Of a stretch of DNA of 64,000 nucleotides, positions 10,441 to 21,515 are shown piece by piece (positions within the stretch are counted from its first letter, which is position 1; every line of letters starts with the position of its first letter). Made by a program: the position numbers and the translations under genes. The notes under the pieces were generated by a model. That model saw only the letters and a program-made list of their open reading frames with translations, had not been told where the DNA came from and made no database searches. The DNA comes from Stomorhina lunata. Taxonomy: Eukaryota; Arthropoda; Insecta; Diptera; Rhiniidae. The DNA is taken from contig OW121741.1 of the NCBI GenBank assembly GCA_933228675.1, positions 20,473,997-20,537,996 on the forward strand, in the 5' to 3' direction.

Positions 10441-11900
10441 ACGGAAGTATAAATGAGTTGATTTTAGTTTTACAAGGCAGTCGTAAAAAGGAACGACCAA
10501 GCTTTACATGTCGACAGATTAACATGGAAGCGACAGAAATAAATAAATAAATAGTGGAACGAGTTAAAGCCTCTTGGATGAGATAAAGTGTCAAAAACGC
10601 AATCGTTATGGCATTTAGGTTCTTGTTTAAAAATAATGCAAGTTACTTGGCACTCTCCTCTTGGTACACTCCTCCTTAGACGACACTGAAGTCCCTCAGT
10701 TTCGCAGAAGGAGATAGATTTATCTGATGGTTTGGTCTTACTCCTAGTTAATAGAAAAAAATCCCAACTTGGCCCTCTTTGTGAGATGACGGTACACAAA
10801 CTTGCTCAACCTAGCGACCACTCCCAGACAAGATAGAAAATTAGCTATTATATCGAGACTTTTGGTATAAATAGCTCCTTCCATATCTAGAAAAGCTAAC
10901 AAAGCTTTTCTTGGCTGCTATTGCAAACATCATCTGTGTATGCGAAAACTTTAAACCAATCTCCTCTTGAGTAATACGATATTATCATTTAGAGCGATGC
11001 TTTATTTCGTCTCTTCATAAGAATATCGTTATCAAGCTTCTCTGATTCGATAAAGATTTTGATTTTTTGACGCCTATTGCTACATCATCTGCGTTCGTTA
11101 TAACCTTTATGCTTTCCTACCAACAGCTCTATTCAAGTCAATCGACCCCACCTTCGACCTATTACGCCTCTTTTTAAGAAGATCGTGATCAAGCCTCCCA
11201 AATTAAATAGAGATTTTGTTATCGCATGTTGAATTATGTTCAGTGTCGCCTAAGGGGAAGGCTTTCACTGATGGTCTTTTCTAACTTGTGGTGTAAGAAG
11301 ATCGTACTCAAACTTACTTAACCTAACGACTAATCGCTCTTCTGTATTTGGAAAAGCTACCAAAGATACTTTGACTGCTATTGCAAACATCATCTGCGTA
11401 TGCGAAAACTTTTCACCAATCTCCTCGTGAGATGGTAAGGGAGATATAACACGGCCTTGTGGTGTTTCTCTATCAACAAATCTGCTCAAGTCAGGTGATA
11501 CTACTTCCGCCCTATTACGTCTCTTATTTAGGAGATCGCTATCTTCCCAGATCCGATAGAGTTTAGTAATAAATCGCTATTTATAGATCCAGAGCAGCTC
11601 AGATTCCTATTACTATGCCTTTATACTAATTTCCTCTAGGGATACCACTATATCGTTCAGAGCGAGGTCTACTAGTAAGGAAGTTCAAGTCAGAAGATCT
11701 TAGTTTGACCCTAAGACATCTATTTGTTAAAAAATCGTAAACAAGCTTCTTCATACGAACATCTACTCACGAACTAGATACAGATTAAGATAAAGCATCT
11801 AAAGTTATATTAATAAAAGCTTCTTCTATATCTAAAAAAGCTATCAAAGCTTTAAGCCTTAGTGAAGGCTAGTGAATACCCTTACTCTTAAACCAATTCT
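10440..11900 (-). pseudogene. Decayed non-LTR reverse-transcriptase fragments in rearranged copies
   Basis: On the minus strand three active-site boxes of the F/Y-x-D-D type are visible: FAYTDDV around 10929-10940, NADD at 11084-11095 and YADDV at 11389-11400. Just upstream of the last, at 11451-11465, is TPQGRV, followed by ISPL, the TPQGG-V-x-SPL box of LINE-type reverse transcriptases. This box and YADD lie in different frames and only about 50 bp apart, so the copy is frameshifted and deleted. Surrounding blocks recur (for example GCTATTGCAAACATCATCTG at about 10917 and 11377; CTATCAAAGCTTT-like blocks), so the fossil was duplicated or stacked. No functional product. Confidence 0.6.
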
Positions 11901-12385
11901 TTGTACTTAATGTAATGATGTTATATATCGTCAAATGGCTTAATTCTTAATAGCCATTTCTGTGTTTATTGAGTCATGACATATTTTTTGGGAAATTAAA
12001 AGTAAATTTTGATGCTGACATAAATCGGTTGAATGGGTTTTAAAAAAACAAATGGACAGTTTCATTCAAAACATGCTTAGGAAGTGAAAAATTAAGATCT
12101 AATCTTAAACATGCACTCAGAGAAATAATTGTTAAAAATTGAAATAATAATTTAATATGAAATATAATAACTAAATATGAAGAATATTTGTTAATCTTAA
12201 ACACAAAATGTATTTTCGTGTTGTTGGTTTACATTTGTTGACTTTTTTTCAGTGTACTCATCACCAAAATTGAGTACAACTTAAAAATACTTTCTGTATA
12301 TCAATCTAATTTTGCAGTCTATATTTTTTAGTAGTATTTTAAGTTTACCACGATAGAACCGTTCGTAATTTAACTAAATTCCGGA
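11900..12385. other. Intergenic DNA upstream of A2
   Basis: AT-rich, no coding frame. A TATA-like GTATATCAAT lies at about 12296 but is not conserved with the promoters of A1 and A3, so I do not assign a promoter. Confidence 0.35.
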
Positions 12386-13231
12386 ATGTGTTTAAAATTA
12401 AAATTTTTTCAAATTCTTTTAACTGTAGCTCTGGCCAGAAAGGTACAAAGTTCAAAACACTTCTAAAACATATGTAAAATCCTAATTATATCATTATTTC
12501 CCAAAAAAAACAAGGTCTTAAGTCTGGAACCCATTACCACCGAAGAACAAGATCTTCATGTAACCTATCGCATCACCAACTACCTTAAGCGTTTCGATAT
12601 CATATTAGCCAAGGCCACTGGAAAAAATGTAGCTGATATAAAAAGTCTTAAAGAAATATTTGAGCATGTCCTAAGATCCAATAATTTCGAGAAAAAGAAA
12701 CGTTTATTGCGCACCTTCAAACCAATTTTGCCTCGGGAATTCACCTCATTTCTAAAAACTGAATTGGCCAAAGAACAGATAAATGAAGATGTGGGCGTGG
12801 CCAAGGCTTATATTGAACACATGTACAGCGATCTAGATGATATGGGTTTGGGTGAGGAAACTCTTACCCTGCAGGAAAATTTAGATGAGGTTTTAACCTT
12901 AGGCGAATTGGCCGAGAAACGGGTTATGTATACTTTGATTGTCAATAGTTTATCGCCTGAGTTTCGCAGGGTTTTAGACAGCCAACCCATGCATAAGATT
13001 CTGCTAGATGCTCACTTGAATTTCCTGCTTAAGTTTATGGCCTCGATATCGGACTATGAAGATAAGGCCTTTGGCGCTTTAGGGGATCAGCTGTACGAGA
13101 CCATAACGTCGGATGATCTTGAATTAAAATATAAGTTTTTAGAAAAGTTTAATGATGTTTCAACGAAATTTGGCAGAATATTGCAGGAACGCTTGAATGA
13201 GTATAAAATCGAAAATTATGGAACAATTTAA
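12386..13231 (+). CDS. Family A secreted helical protein (A2)
   Basis: Function not recognised. Predicted exon 1 is 12386-12442 (19 codons, MCLKLKFFQILLTVALARK, signal peptide), intron 12443-12514 (72 bp, GTACAA to AACAAG), exon 2 12515-13231; 257 residues. The long frame lacks an ATG and is open back to a stop at 12464, so a splice acceptor is required; the GTC at 12515 restores phase 0. The first mature residues VLSLEPITTEE align with FICSQPITPEE of the next gene. Motifs: YRITNYLKRFDIIL, ILLDAHLNFLLKF, and C-terminal DVSTKFGRILQERLNEYK. The mature chain has no Cys and is predicted all-helical. AATAAA is at 13296-13301. Same strand as A3, opposite to A1. Confidence 0.8.
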
Positions 13232-13351
13232 GAACTCAAGAGCTTTCTAAAATATTTAAGTATAAATTTTTATTGTTTTTTATTAAAGAAAATTAAATAA
13301 AGGCAATCGGTGAAAAGTTGGGAAAAATAAGTATTTTTTTTTTAATAGATT

Positions 13352-14450
13352 TCAGAACTAGAACAGAACTAGAATAGAACTAGAACAGAACTAGAACAGA
13401 ACTAGAACAGAACTAGAACTGAACTAGAACAGAACTAGAACAGAACTAGAACAGAACTAGAACAGAACTAGAACAGAACTAGAACAGAACTAGAACAGAA
13501 CTAGAACAGAACTAGAACAGAACTAGAACAGAACTAGAACAGAACTAGAACAGAACTAGAACAGAACTAGAACAGAACTAGAACAGAACTAGAACAGAAC
13601 TAGAACAGAACTAGAACAGAACTAGAACAGAACTAGAACAGAACTAGAACAGAACTAGAACAGAACTAGAACAGAACTAGAACAGAACTAGAACAGAACT
13701 AGAACAGAACTAGAACAGAACTAGAACAGAACTAGAACAGAACTAGAACAGAACTAGAACAGAACTAGAACAGAACTAGAACAGAACTAGAACTAGAACA
13801 GAACTAGAACAGAACTAGAACAGAACTAGAACAGAACTAGAACAGAACTAGAACAGAACTAGAACAGAACTAGAACAGAACTAGAACAGAACTAGAACAG
13901 AACTAGAACAGAACTAGAACAGAACTAGAACAGAACTAGAACAGAACTAGAACAGAACTAGAACAGAACTAGAACAGAACTAGAACAGAACTAGAACAGA
14001 ACTAGAACAGAACTAGAACAGAACTAGAACAGAACTAGAACAGAACTAGAACAGAACTAGAACAGAACTAGAACAGAACTAGAACAGAACTAGAACAGAA
14101 CTAGAACAGAACTAGAACAGAACTAGAACAGAACTAGAACAGAACTAGAACAGAACTAGAACAGAACTAGAACAGAACTAGAACAGATCTAGAACAGAAC
14201 TAGAACAGAACTAGAACAGAACTAGAACAGAACTAGAACAGAACTAGAACAGAACTAGAACAGAACTAGAACAGAACTAGAACAGAACTAGAACAGAACT
14301 AGAACAGAACTAGAACAGAACTAGAACAGAACTAGAACAGAACTAGAACAGAACTAGAACAGAACTAGAACAGAACTAGAACAGAACTAGAACAGAACTA
14401 GAACAGAACTAGAACAGAACTAGAACAGAATTAGAACAGAACTGGAACAT
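13352..14450. repeat. 11-bp satellite, about 100 copies (CAGAACTAGAA)
   Basis: Head-to-tail 11-bp unit CAGAACTAGAA, very homogeneous. A few variants are visible: AGAATAGAAC near 13372, AACTGAAC near 13416, a 5-bp shortening near 13790, AGATCTAG near 14186 and decay at the right edge. It starts about 120 bp past the stop of A2. Confidence 0.97.
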
Positions 14451-15180
14451 CGACTACTATAACAAAACTAGAACATAATTAAATAAAATTGACTAAATTT
14501 TGATATAGAACTGATTATGTGGACCTGAAGGGTTTTAGAAGAGGGTATTGGATTATTGGATTTTGTTTTAAGTAATTAAAATTTTAGTTAGACATTTTTT
14601 TACAAATTATTATAATTATTACCTATTAATGTCTTAGCATTTTTTTAGCTCAGAAATGACGGCGTTTTAGTTGTATCTATTGCATTGGAGGTATTCAATT
14701 ACTTAAGATCAATGACTGTTTTATGGGCTAATGCACTGAAACCCTAACATACCAGACACGAACACCCCAATTCCATTTGACATTTAGAAACTAATCATGT
14801 GTAATTTCTGGTAACTCATCAAATATATAATTATATTTAAGCTGAACACGAAATTAAATTGCATTTTCAAGACGCGACGTAGGTCAGTTGAGAATTAGTT
14901 GAAAGTTTTCTACCGATCAGTTTGATAATATGATCTGCAGATTTGAATAATGATACTTTGACTTTAGAAGCCAAAGTGTCATTGCTATAACTTCGAATTT
15001 ATCAAAATGTTTCGCAGAAAGTCGAAATATTATTCGAGACCTCAAAAACTGGTTATCTGATATTTTAACCTTACAAAATAGGGGGTATTGTCCGATTTGT
15101 TGAAATGTTGTTATGAAATGGAATAACTTGATCTAAGTCATTCTTTTATTCCACATAATATATTTTGTTCAACCATTTTA
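14450..15180. other. Unique intergenic DNA upstream of A3
   Basis: No open frame or repeat recognised. Confidence 0.4.
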
Positions 15181-15186
15181 GTTACT

Positions 15187-15217
15187 TATAAATACACCCG
15201 ATATCTGACACATCATT
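15187..15217 (+). promoter_or_regulatory. Putative core promoter of A3
   Basis: TATAAATA at 15187-15194, then CTGACACATCATT with CATCATT at 15211-15217, about 25 bp downstream, as expected for TATA plus Initiator. The A1 gene has a matching TTTGACCCATCATT at the same distance from a TATA-like box. This predicts a 5' leader of roughly 115 nt. Confidence 0.5.
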
Positions 15218-15328
15218 TTCTATTACTTCATGTCAAATAAAATCTATATAAATATTATTTCAGTGATTTAAGACATGCAAAATTACTACAAAATTTGAAC
15301 GAAAAACATCTTCTAGAAAAATTTCAAA

Positions 15329-16177
15329 ATGTTAATAAAATTAATAATTTATCATTTAGTTTTAACGATAATCTTCAAAAGTCGGGTAATGTTTTCAAAT
15401 ATCTAACAAATGAAAAAAAAAACTCTAAAGATTAATTTAAAACAAAAATTACAGTTTATCTGCTCTCAGCCTATAACACCCGAAGAAGAAGAGGATCATC
15501 TGAACAATCGTCTAAAGCACTACCTCAAACGTCTGGAACTGGTCTCGCAAAAATCGAATGGAAAGTATAGCACGGAACTACAAAGTCTTATGGATAAATT
15601 CAAACACACTCTTGATAAGGAGTCGTTTAAAGAAAAAACTCAACTTTTGGAAAATTTCACTAAAAATGTCAATCTGGCCGATTTCCTTTCGATCGAGTTC
15701 GATAAACAATATATAAATGAGGATATCTTAATAGAAACCTGGTATTTAAATGAAATTTTACCCCAGGTCCCCAAAGAACTCTATGATGAGGTAGTTCAAA
15801 TCATCAAGGATCTAAAAGAGGCCTATCGCACAGAGGACTTAGATAAAAAGTTTAATATTTATGCTGATATCGGGGAAAGGGTTTCGGAGCAATATTTAGA
15901 TTATTTCTATGGGGAAAATCCGCCGGTGCCCTTGCTAAATGCTCAATTGAAGTATGATCATGAATATTTGGAGTATTTAGTGAAAGAATGTCAACAGGGT
16001 GGCGAGTTTGAGGGTAAGCTTAAAGAATTGTTGGGGAAAATTGATGGAGCTTTGGCGGCTGAGGCGAGAGATGCAAAGGATCGTGTTATAGAGATGGTTG
16101 ATGATCTGACGACGAAATTTGGTCGTTATCTGGATGAGCATTTTGTGGATTTTAAAATGTTTAAATTTGGGGAATAA
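15329..16177 (+). CDS. Family A secreted helical protein (A3)
   Basis: Function not recognised. Exon 1 15329-15385 (19 codons, MLIKLIIYHLVLTIIFKSR, signal peptide), intron 15386-15454 (69 bp, GTAATG to ATTACAG), exon 2 15455-16177; 259 residues. A downstream ATG at 15410 would give 255 residues without a signal peptide but falls inside the predicted intron; the paralogues' matching 19-codon exon favours splicing. Motifs: RLKHYLKRLELV, FDKQYINEDI, LLNAQLKYDHEYL and C-terminal DLTTKFGRYLDEHFVDFK. Highly charged, predicted helical, one Cys in the mature chain. AATAAA (16173-16178) overlaps the stop codon, so the 3' UTR may be very short. Confidence 0.8.
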
Positions 16178-16480
16178 AGTTAATGTGAAAAAATAGATAT
16201 CTATTCTCGTATATTACTAGCAGGGTCCACAAAGGGACTTATTATAGTACCCAAGTGCCGATGACTTAGTTGTTTTATACTAATTTCAGATTTTTCATAG
16301 TAGTTGTTTTTGCCAGGAGTAGTAGTAGTTCCCCTGGTGATACCACGAAGTGGTAGTGTTTACAGTTAAGATGTAGTAGTGAAGTGTAACCAAGATAAGT
16401 CTCGGCTAACCAAGTTAAGACCAATCAGAACCGTTGCTTGGTATACAACATCCCCTACATCACCTGCCTAACCTCTTTAT
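16178..16480. other. Intergenic stretch
   Basis: Nothing recognised; includes small AGTAGT-type repeats near 16300-16380. Confidence 0.4.
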
Positions 16481-17540
16481 TGATTCAAAAAAGGAAAAGG
16501 TTAAATAAGGTAGCAATTTCTTATCCCTTATTTTTCCGAAATTTAAAAAACAGAGCATCTTTTCAGGGTATAAAAAAGTACTTTTAAAAGTGCCAAAAAC
16601 ATTTATTTTATTTTCATGTTTTAAATGAAAACACAAATTAAATTTTATTTCTATCTCTATGTGTTTAAGAGATATGATGTCACCGATTTTTCCCTTTTTA
16701 CCCATAAATTAAAAAAGTACCAAACAAGAGTTGTTATGTATATATTGATTGAGTGCAAAACTTTTATTTCTAGGCCTATTATTTCAAAAGATTTGTCTGG
16801 ATTTAAAAAAAGTACCAAATATTTTCCACCGGTTTTACCCTTTTCTAACCCAAGAATTGAAAAAGTAACTGGTTAGGTTTTTAATGTTTTTTTATGTTGT
16901 TATCTTTTTAAGTTAAGGAGATTCAAAATAGCAACTGAAAAATGTACTTTATTGGTTATAAAACCCTACCCCCCCCCCCCCCCCCCCCCCGAATTTTCAA
17001 AAAGTGCTAAAGACACAATTTAAATATTGTTTCTATCTCTATGAGTTTAAGAGATATGATGTTACCAATTTTCCCTTTTTTACCCATAAGTTTAGAAAGT
17101 ACCAAATAAGAGTTGTTGTATATTAATTGATTTCATGCAAAACCTAAGTTTCTAGGCTCTTTAAAAATATTAAACAAAATATCAAAATTTGCTTACCCGG
17201 TTTTACCCTTTTCTACCCTAAGTTGAAAATCTTAATGATATTTTTTGGAAATCTGATGGAAATATTCATAGAAATAAGAATATTTCCATCAGATCTAGAT
17301 AATATTTCAATTATTCATTTTAGTTGGGAAGATATAACGTTACAAATTTTTTCCTTTTTAAGTTTTTTTTTAAACAAAGTACCAAATATTTTCCCCCTGT
17401 TTTACCCTTTTTTTAATATAATTGTTTATTCCTTTGAGTTAAGAAGATATAACGTTGCAAATTTTTCACATTTATGAATTTTTTAAACAAAGTACAAAAT
17501 ATTTTTCCCCGGTTTTACACTTTTCTACTCCAAGAATTAA
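16480..17540. repeat. Degenerate repeats with the AAAGTACCAAAT motif and a poly-C run
   Basis: Blocks of about 400 bp recur, each with AAAAAGTACCAAA followed by a CCGGTTTTACCCTTTT-like segment and a GATATGATGTTACC-like segment (for example 16674 and 17054). A run of about 22 C lies at 16969-16990. Related sequence with AAGTACCAAAT appears at 31990-32400, so the family is dispersed. Confidence 0.65.
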
Positions 17541-19070
17541 AAAACACATTTTTAAAAAGGCTTTCGTGACTAAACATTTTAAACGAGGGTAATTTAACGG
17601 ACAGTTTGTTTTAACAATCAAATTCAATTGAACGAAGAAATACTACAAATCGTTTCATTAGTTAACGAGATACGTGAAATGAAGCAGAAAATCTTTTAAG
17701 CAGGAAATCAGTGTAATATTTACGAGACAGATTCTTTGGCAGTTTGTTGGAACAAGTAAAGTTCCCTAGTTTAAGTCTGCCATAGAAATTCATCAAATCG
17801 GTTCTTTAGTTAGGGAGATATTTGCGATTATATCTAGCGAAAAAGTCCTTCAAATCGGTTCATTAATTAGGGAGATATGTGCGATAAAGCTCAAACTCTT
17901 TGAATCAAGAAATGGCTCTTGTGACTAAACATTATAAAGCAGGGTTAGGTCAACAGACTTGCCTCATTACCAGCTTGTTGAAACCATCACATTTATCCTC
18001 AATCTAACGAAGAAATACTACAAATCGTTGCATTAGTTAACGAGATATGTGAAATGAAGCAGAAAATCTTTAAAGCCGGAAATCAGTGTAATATTAACGA
18101 ATCGGACTTTGACAGATTTTTGGAACTCGTAAAGCTCCATAGATTAAGTCTGCCATAAAAATTCATCAAATCGATTCACTAGTTAGGGAGATATTAGCAA
18201 TGAACCACAAACTCTTTGAAGCAAGGAATCGCTTATGAATAAACATTTTGAGCTAGTGTTAGATTAACGCACCGAAATCTTTGACAGATTATTGGATCAA
18301 TTTAAAATCTTTTTATTATATCTACAGAAGAATTCCTTCAAATCGGTTTATTAGTTAGGGAGATATGTGCGATAAAGTTTAAACTCTTTTAAGCCAGAAA
18401 TGGCTTTTGTGACCAAAAATTTTAAGCCAGAGAAAAAAATAATGGACCTACTTCATTGACATTGATTAAATCGACCGAAGAAATATACCAATTCGGTTCA
18501 TTAGTTAACGAGATATGTAAAAAGAAGCAGAAAATCTTTATAGCAGGAGATCTGTGTAATATTAACGAGACAGACTTTTTTGCAGTTTTTTGGAACAAGT
18601 AAAGTTCCCTAGATTAGGTCTGCCAGAGAAATTTACCAAATCGGTTCTTTAGTTTGCAAGATATTTACGATAAAAAACAAACTCTTTGAAGCTAGAAATC
18701 AGGTTTGTGAATATTATACTCTTCGGCAGATTGTTGGAACCATCAAATTTATCTCGATTAAATCTACCGAAAGCCCTATGCTCCACTGGGAAGAAGAAAA
18801 CTACCGAAGAAATCCTCCAAATCGGTTCATTAGTTAACGAGATATATGAAATGAATCTCAAACTCCTTGAAGCAAGAAATACGTTTTGTGACTAAATATT
18901 TTATGCCAGGGTGAGATTAACGGAAATGCCTATTTGACTGATTGTTGAGACAATTTAATTTGTTCAGATTAAATCTATCAAAGAAATTCTCCAAATCGGT
19001 TTAATTATTAAGGAGATATGTGCAATAAAGCAGAAACCCTTTAAAACATAAAATCGTAATGGCTTTGTTT
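17540..19070. repeat. Degenerate tandem repeat (TCGGTTCATTAGTTAACGAG family)
   Basis: Units contain AAATCGGTTCATTAGTTAAC followed by GAGATATGTGAAATGAAGC, and a TTGGAACAAGTAAAGTTCCC block. They recur at about 17640, 18015 and 18480 with further partial units up to 19030. Spacing is uneven (about 380-460 bp), showing indels within units. No coding signal. Confidence 0.75.
18772..18800 (+). mobile_element. 29-bp micro-insertion, likely non-LTR tail (copy 3)
   Basis: Only AGCCCTATGCTCCACTGGGA plus an AGAAGAAAA tail, flanked by the exact duplication CTACCGAA at 18764-18771 and 18801-18808. Without the insert the local tandem-repeat unit reads continuously. It lacks the GTCAAGGATAACAG part found in copies 1 and 4. 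Confidence 0.75.
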
Positions 19071-19155
19071 GTCAGCACAACAGAACCCCTACTTTTCAAT
19101 AGACTAATTTGTGCACGATTCTAACATAAAAATTTTATTAACTATTAACTTTGCT

Positions 19156-19224
19156 GATAATATTGATTAAAAAAATTCTTTTAACTTAGTATAAAAAGGG
19201 TCTACATTTCAGAAAATATTAGTT
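19156..19224 (+). promoter_or_regulatory. Promoter of family B gene B1
   Basis: TATAAAAA at 19190-19197 and an Initiator-like TTAGTT at 19219-19224. Upstream, GATAATATTGATTA (19156-19169) and TTCTAACATAAAA (from 19119) are also found before B3. The leader element AAAAGCGAGCACGACAAATA is recognisable before all three B genes. Confidence 0.7.
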
Positions 19225-19283
19225 AACTTGAAATTTTTGTAAAAGCGAGCACGACAAATAAGCGGGTTTTCTTACAAAATATA

Positions 19284-20189
19284 ATGAAGTACCGGATCAT
19301 CATTGCTATCCTTGTATTATATCTATGCCAAGCAAAATCTCAGGATCCTCCGGCAGACCCAGGCATGCCAGCTGCAGCACCTGAGGGAGACATGCCAGCT
19401 GCAGCCCCTGAGGCAGGCTCGGCAGCTCCAGCTCCAGCCCCTGACGTAAACTCGCCAGCTAATATGGGAGAGGCAGCTCCCGGTACAGGTGAGGCGGCCA
19501 AACCACCTGAACCAGATCCAGTTGCTCAATACGTAAACACTCGCATAGAACAAGCACTAAACGACAACCTTGACAAAGATATATTCGAACTAAATCTGGC
19601 CAAAGTTTTTAATGAAGAACGTGCTAGGTTAAGTAATGCCATTATTAAAGAACCAGCTCAATCGGGTGATGTTCCTAAGGCCGAAGCAGCCTTGAACAAA
19701 TTCAAAGAATTTGTGGGGCAATATAATAATATAGCCAAGGATTTAGAAAATGCCATAAACGATCTTACCACTTTGGAGCAAGATTCAAAAACACCAATTG
19801 AAGGCCGTTATGAGGCTCTTATGATGCTACAAAAACTTAAGGGCAGCTCCTCTATTAAAGAAGCTGAACAAAATTTAAGACTTTATGAGGATTTTAAGAA
19901 AAAAATGAGCAATGTTCCTGAACCGAATGCCCCAGGACCGATTGATCCAGTAGCTCCTGCCCCAGGCCCACCTTTAAGCGATGAAAATCGTCAGTTGATA
20001 GAAGAGATTCTTAAGATTTTACAGCAACAATTTCCAAATAATAATAATGATCCAAAGATGCAATCCATAATACAGCAAATTCTTAAGGATCCAAGGGACC
20101 TTAAGGAGTTGGCTAAGGCTTTAAGAGATATATCCGATTCAGGCGAAGATTTTGATTTTTTTAATATATTTTCTTATTTTGGATTTTAA
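19284..20189 (+). CDS. Family B secreted protein (B1), Pro/Ala-rich linkers
   Basis: Function not recognised. A single-exon gene of 301 residues. Residues 1-19 are a signal peptide (MKYRIIIAILVLYLCQAKS). Residues 20-78 form a Pro/Ala-rich, likely disordered segment containing an imperfect repeat of MPAAAPE. Residues 79-209 are the helical family domain (VAQYVNTRIEQAL to LRLYEDFKKK), with the signature PIEGRYEALMML. A second Pro-rich linker spans 210-231, then a C-terminal helical segment 232-301 with EILKILQQQF, LKDPRDLKELAKAL and an acidic/Phe end. No Cys outside the signal peptide. It is closest to B3 (30375), which shares both helical parts. The TATA box lies about 90 bp before the start, giving a leader near 60 nt. 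Confidence 0.9.
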   Translation: MKYRIIIAILVLYLCQAKSQDPPADPGMPAAAPEGDMPAAAPEAGSAAPAPAPDVNSPANMGEAAPGTGEAAKPPEPDPVAQYVNTRIEQALNDNLDKDIFELNLAKVFNEERARLSNAIIKEPAQSGDVPKAEAALNKFKEFVGQYNNIAKDLENAINDLTTLEQDSKTPIEGRYEALMMLQKLKGSSSIKEAEQNLRLYEDFKKKMSNVPEPNAPGPIDPVAPAPGPPLSDENRQLIEEILKILQQQFPNNNNDPKMQSIIQQILKDPRDLKELAKALRDISDSGEDFDFFNIFSYFGF

Positions 20190-20500
20190 ATTTATCTGAA
20201 TGTTTTTTTTAATATTTACTTACAATATAAGTTGTGTTCCTGTACTATAATGAAACTACCCAAATTAGTCCGAAGTTACCCAAAACTCACCTAATTGTGT
20301 TCCCGTACTCTGTTTTGGTTTGAGTCTTTACTAAATTTAGAGAGTTATTTCATTTCCCCTCTTACTCAAAACTATATAGAATTTTTCTTTGGGTAACTTT
20401 GGCTAAAAAATTATTTTTATTTCACAAAAAAATTGTTTTAAAAATTGTTATTAAACATTAAATACAGTAAAACCTAAAAGTTTTCTACAAAATTTTTTTT
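20190..20500. other. 3' flank of B1
   Basis: No canonical AATAAA was seen near the stop. There is a weak duplication of the ACCCAAA/GTGTTCC kind at about 20230-20310; otherwise unassigned. Confidence 0.4.
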
Positions 20501-21515
20501 TTTAATATTTTTATCAAAAATTTTTCTATAGAATTTTTTTTTTTTCAAAATTTTTTCTATAGAAAACCTTTTTTCAAAAATATTTCTAGAAAATTTTTTT
20601 CAAAAATATTTCTAGAGAAAATTTTTTTTCAAAAATTTTTCTATAGAAAATTTTTTTATCAAAAACTTTTCTATGGAAAATTTTTTTTATCAAATATTTT
20701 TCTATAGAAAATTTTTTTATCAAAATTTTTTCTATATCAAAAATTTTTCTATGGAAAATTTTTATCAAAAATTTTTCTATAGAAAATTTATTTATTTTTT
20801 TTTTCAAACATTTTTGATAAAAAAAATTTAAATTTTTATCAAAAATTTTTCTAAAGAAAATTTTTATCAAAAATTTTTCTAAAGAAAATTGTTTTATAAA
20901 AAATTTTTCTATAGAAAATTTTTTTATCAAAAATTTTTCGATAGAAAATTTTTTTATCAAAAATTTTTCTAAAGAAAATTTTTTTATAAAAAATTTTTCT
21001 ATAGAAAATTTTTTTATCAAAAATTTTTCGATAGAAATTTTTTTTTCAAAAATTTTTTATAGAAATTTTTTTTATCAAAAAATTTTCTATAGAAAAACTT
21101 TTGATTAGAAAAATATAGAAAATTTTTTTATCAATTTTCTTACAAAAATGATTGTATAGAAAATTTTTTTATCAAAACTTTCTCTATGGAAAATTTTCTT
21201 ACAAAAATTTTTCTAAAGAAAATTTTTTATCAAAAATTTTTCTATGGAAAATTTTTTATCAAAAATTTTTCTATTTAAAATTTTTTATCATAAATTTTTC
21301 TACAGAAAATGTTTTTATCAAAAATTTTTCTACAGAAAATTTTTTTATAGAAAATTTTCTTACAAAAATTTTTCCATAGAAAATTTTTTATCAAAAATTT
21401 TTCTATAGAAAATTTTTTTATAGAAAATTTTTTTATCGAAAATTTTTCTATAGATTTAAAAAAATTTTAATATAAAAATATTTTTATCGAAAAAATTTCT
21501 ATAAAATATAATTTT
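20500..21515. repeat. 30-bp palindromic AT satellite (TTTTTCTATAGAAAA)
   Basis: Units of about 30 bp built on the palindrome TTTTTCTATAGAAAA followed by TTTTTTTATCAAAAA. Many point changes and small indels, so older than the arrays further right. It keeps frames open and yields spurious Lys/Phe/Ile-rich frames on both strands. Confidence 0.9.

Noticed and set aside
12707..13231. Single-exon reading of A2 from a TTG
   Set aside because: The frame is open further upstream and homologous to A1 and A3 there; the spliced leader exon gives a proper ATG.
15410..16177. Single-exon reading of A3 from the ATG at 15410
   Set aside because: It lacks a signal peptide, starts with poly-Lys, and the first 15 codons fall inside a good intron whose paralogues have the same junction.
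16969..16990. Poly-C run as a functional element
   Set aside because: A homopolymer alone supports no function and its length may be uncertain in sequencing.
20586..21379. Lys/Phe/Ile-rich frames on both strands
   Set aside because: Shadow of the AT-rich palindromic satellite.
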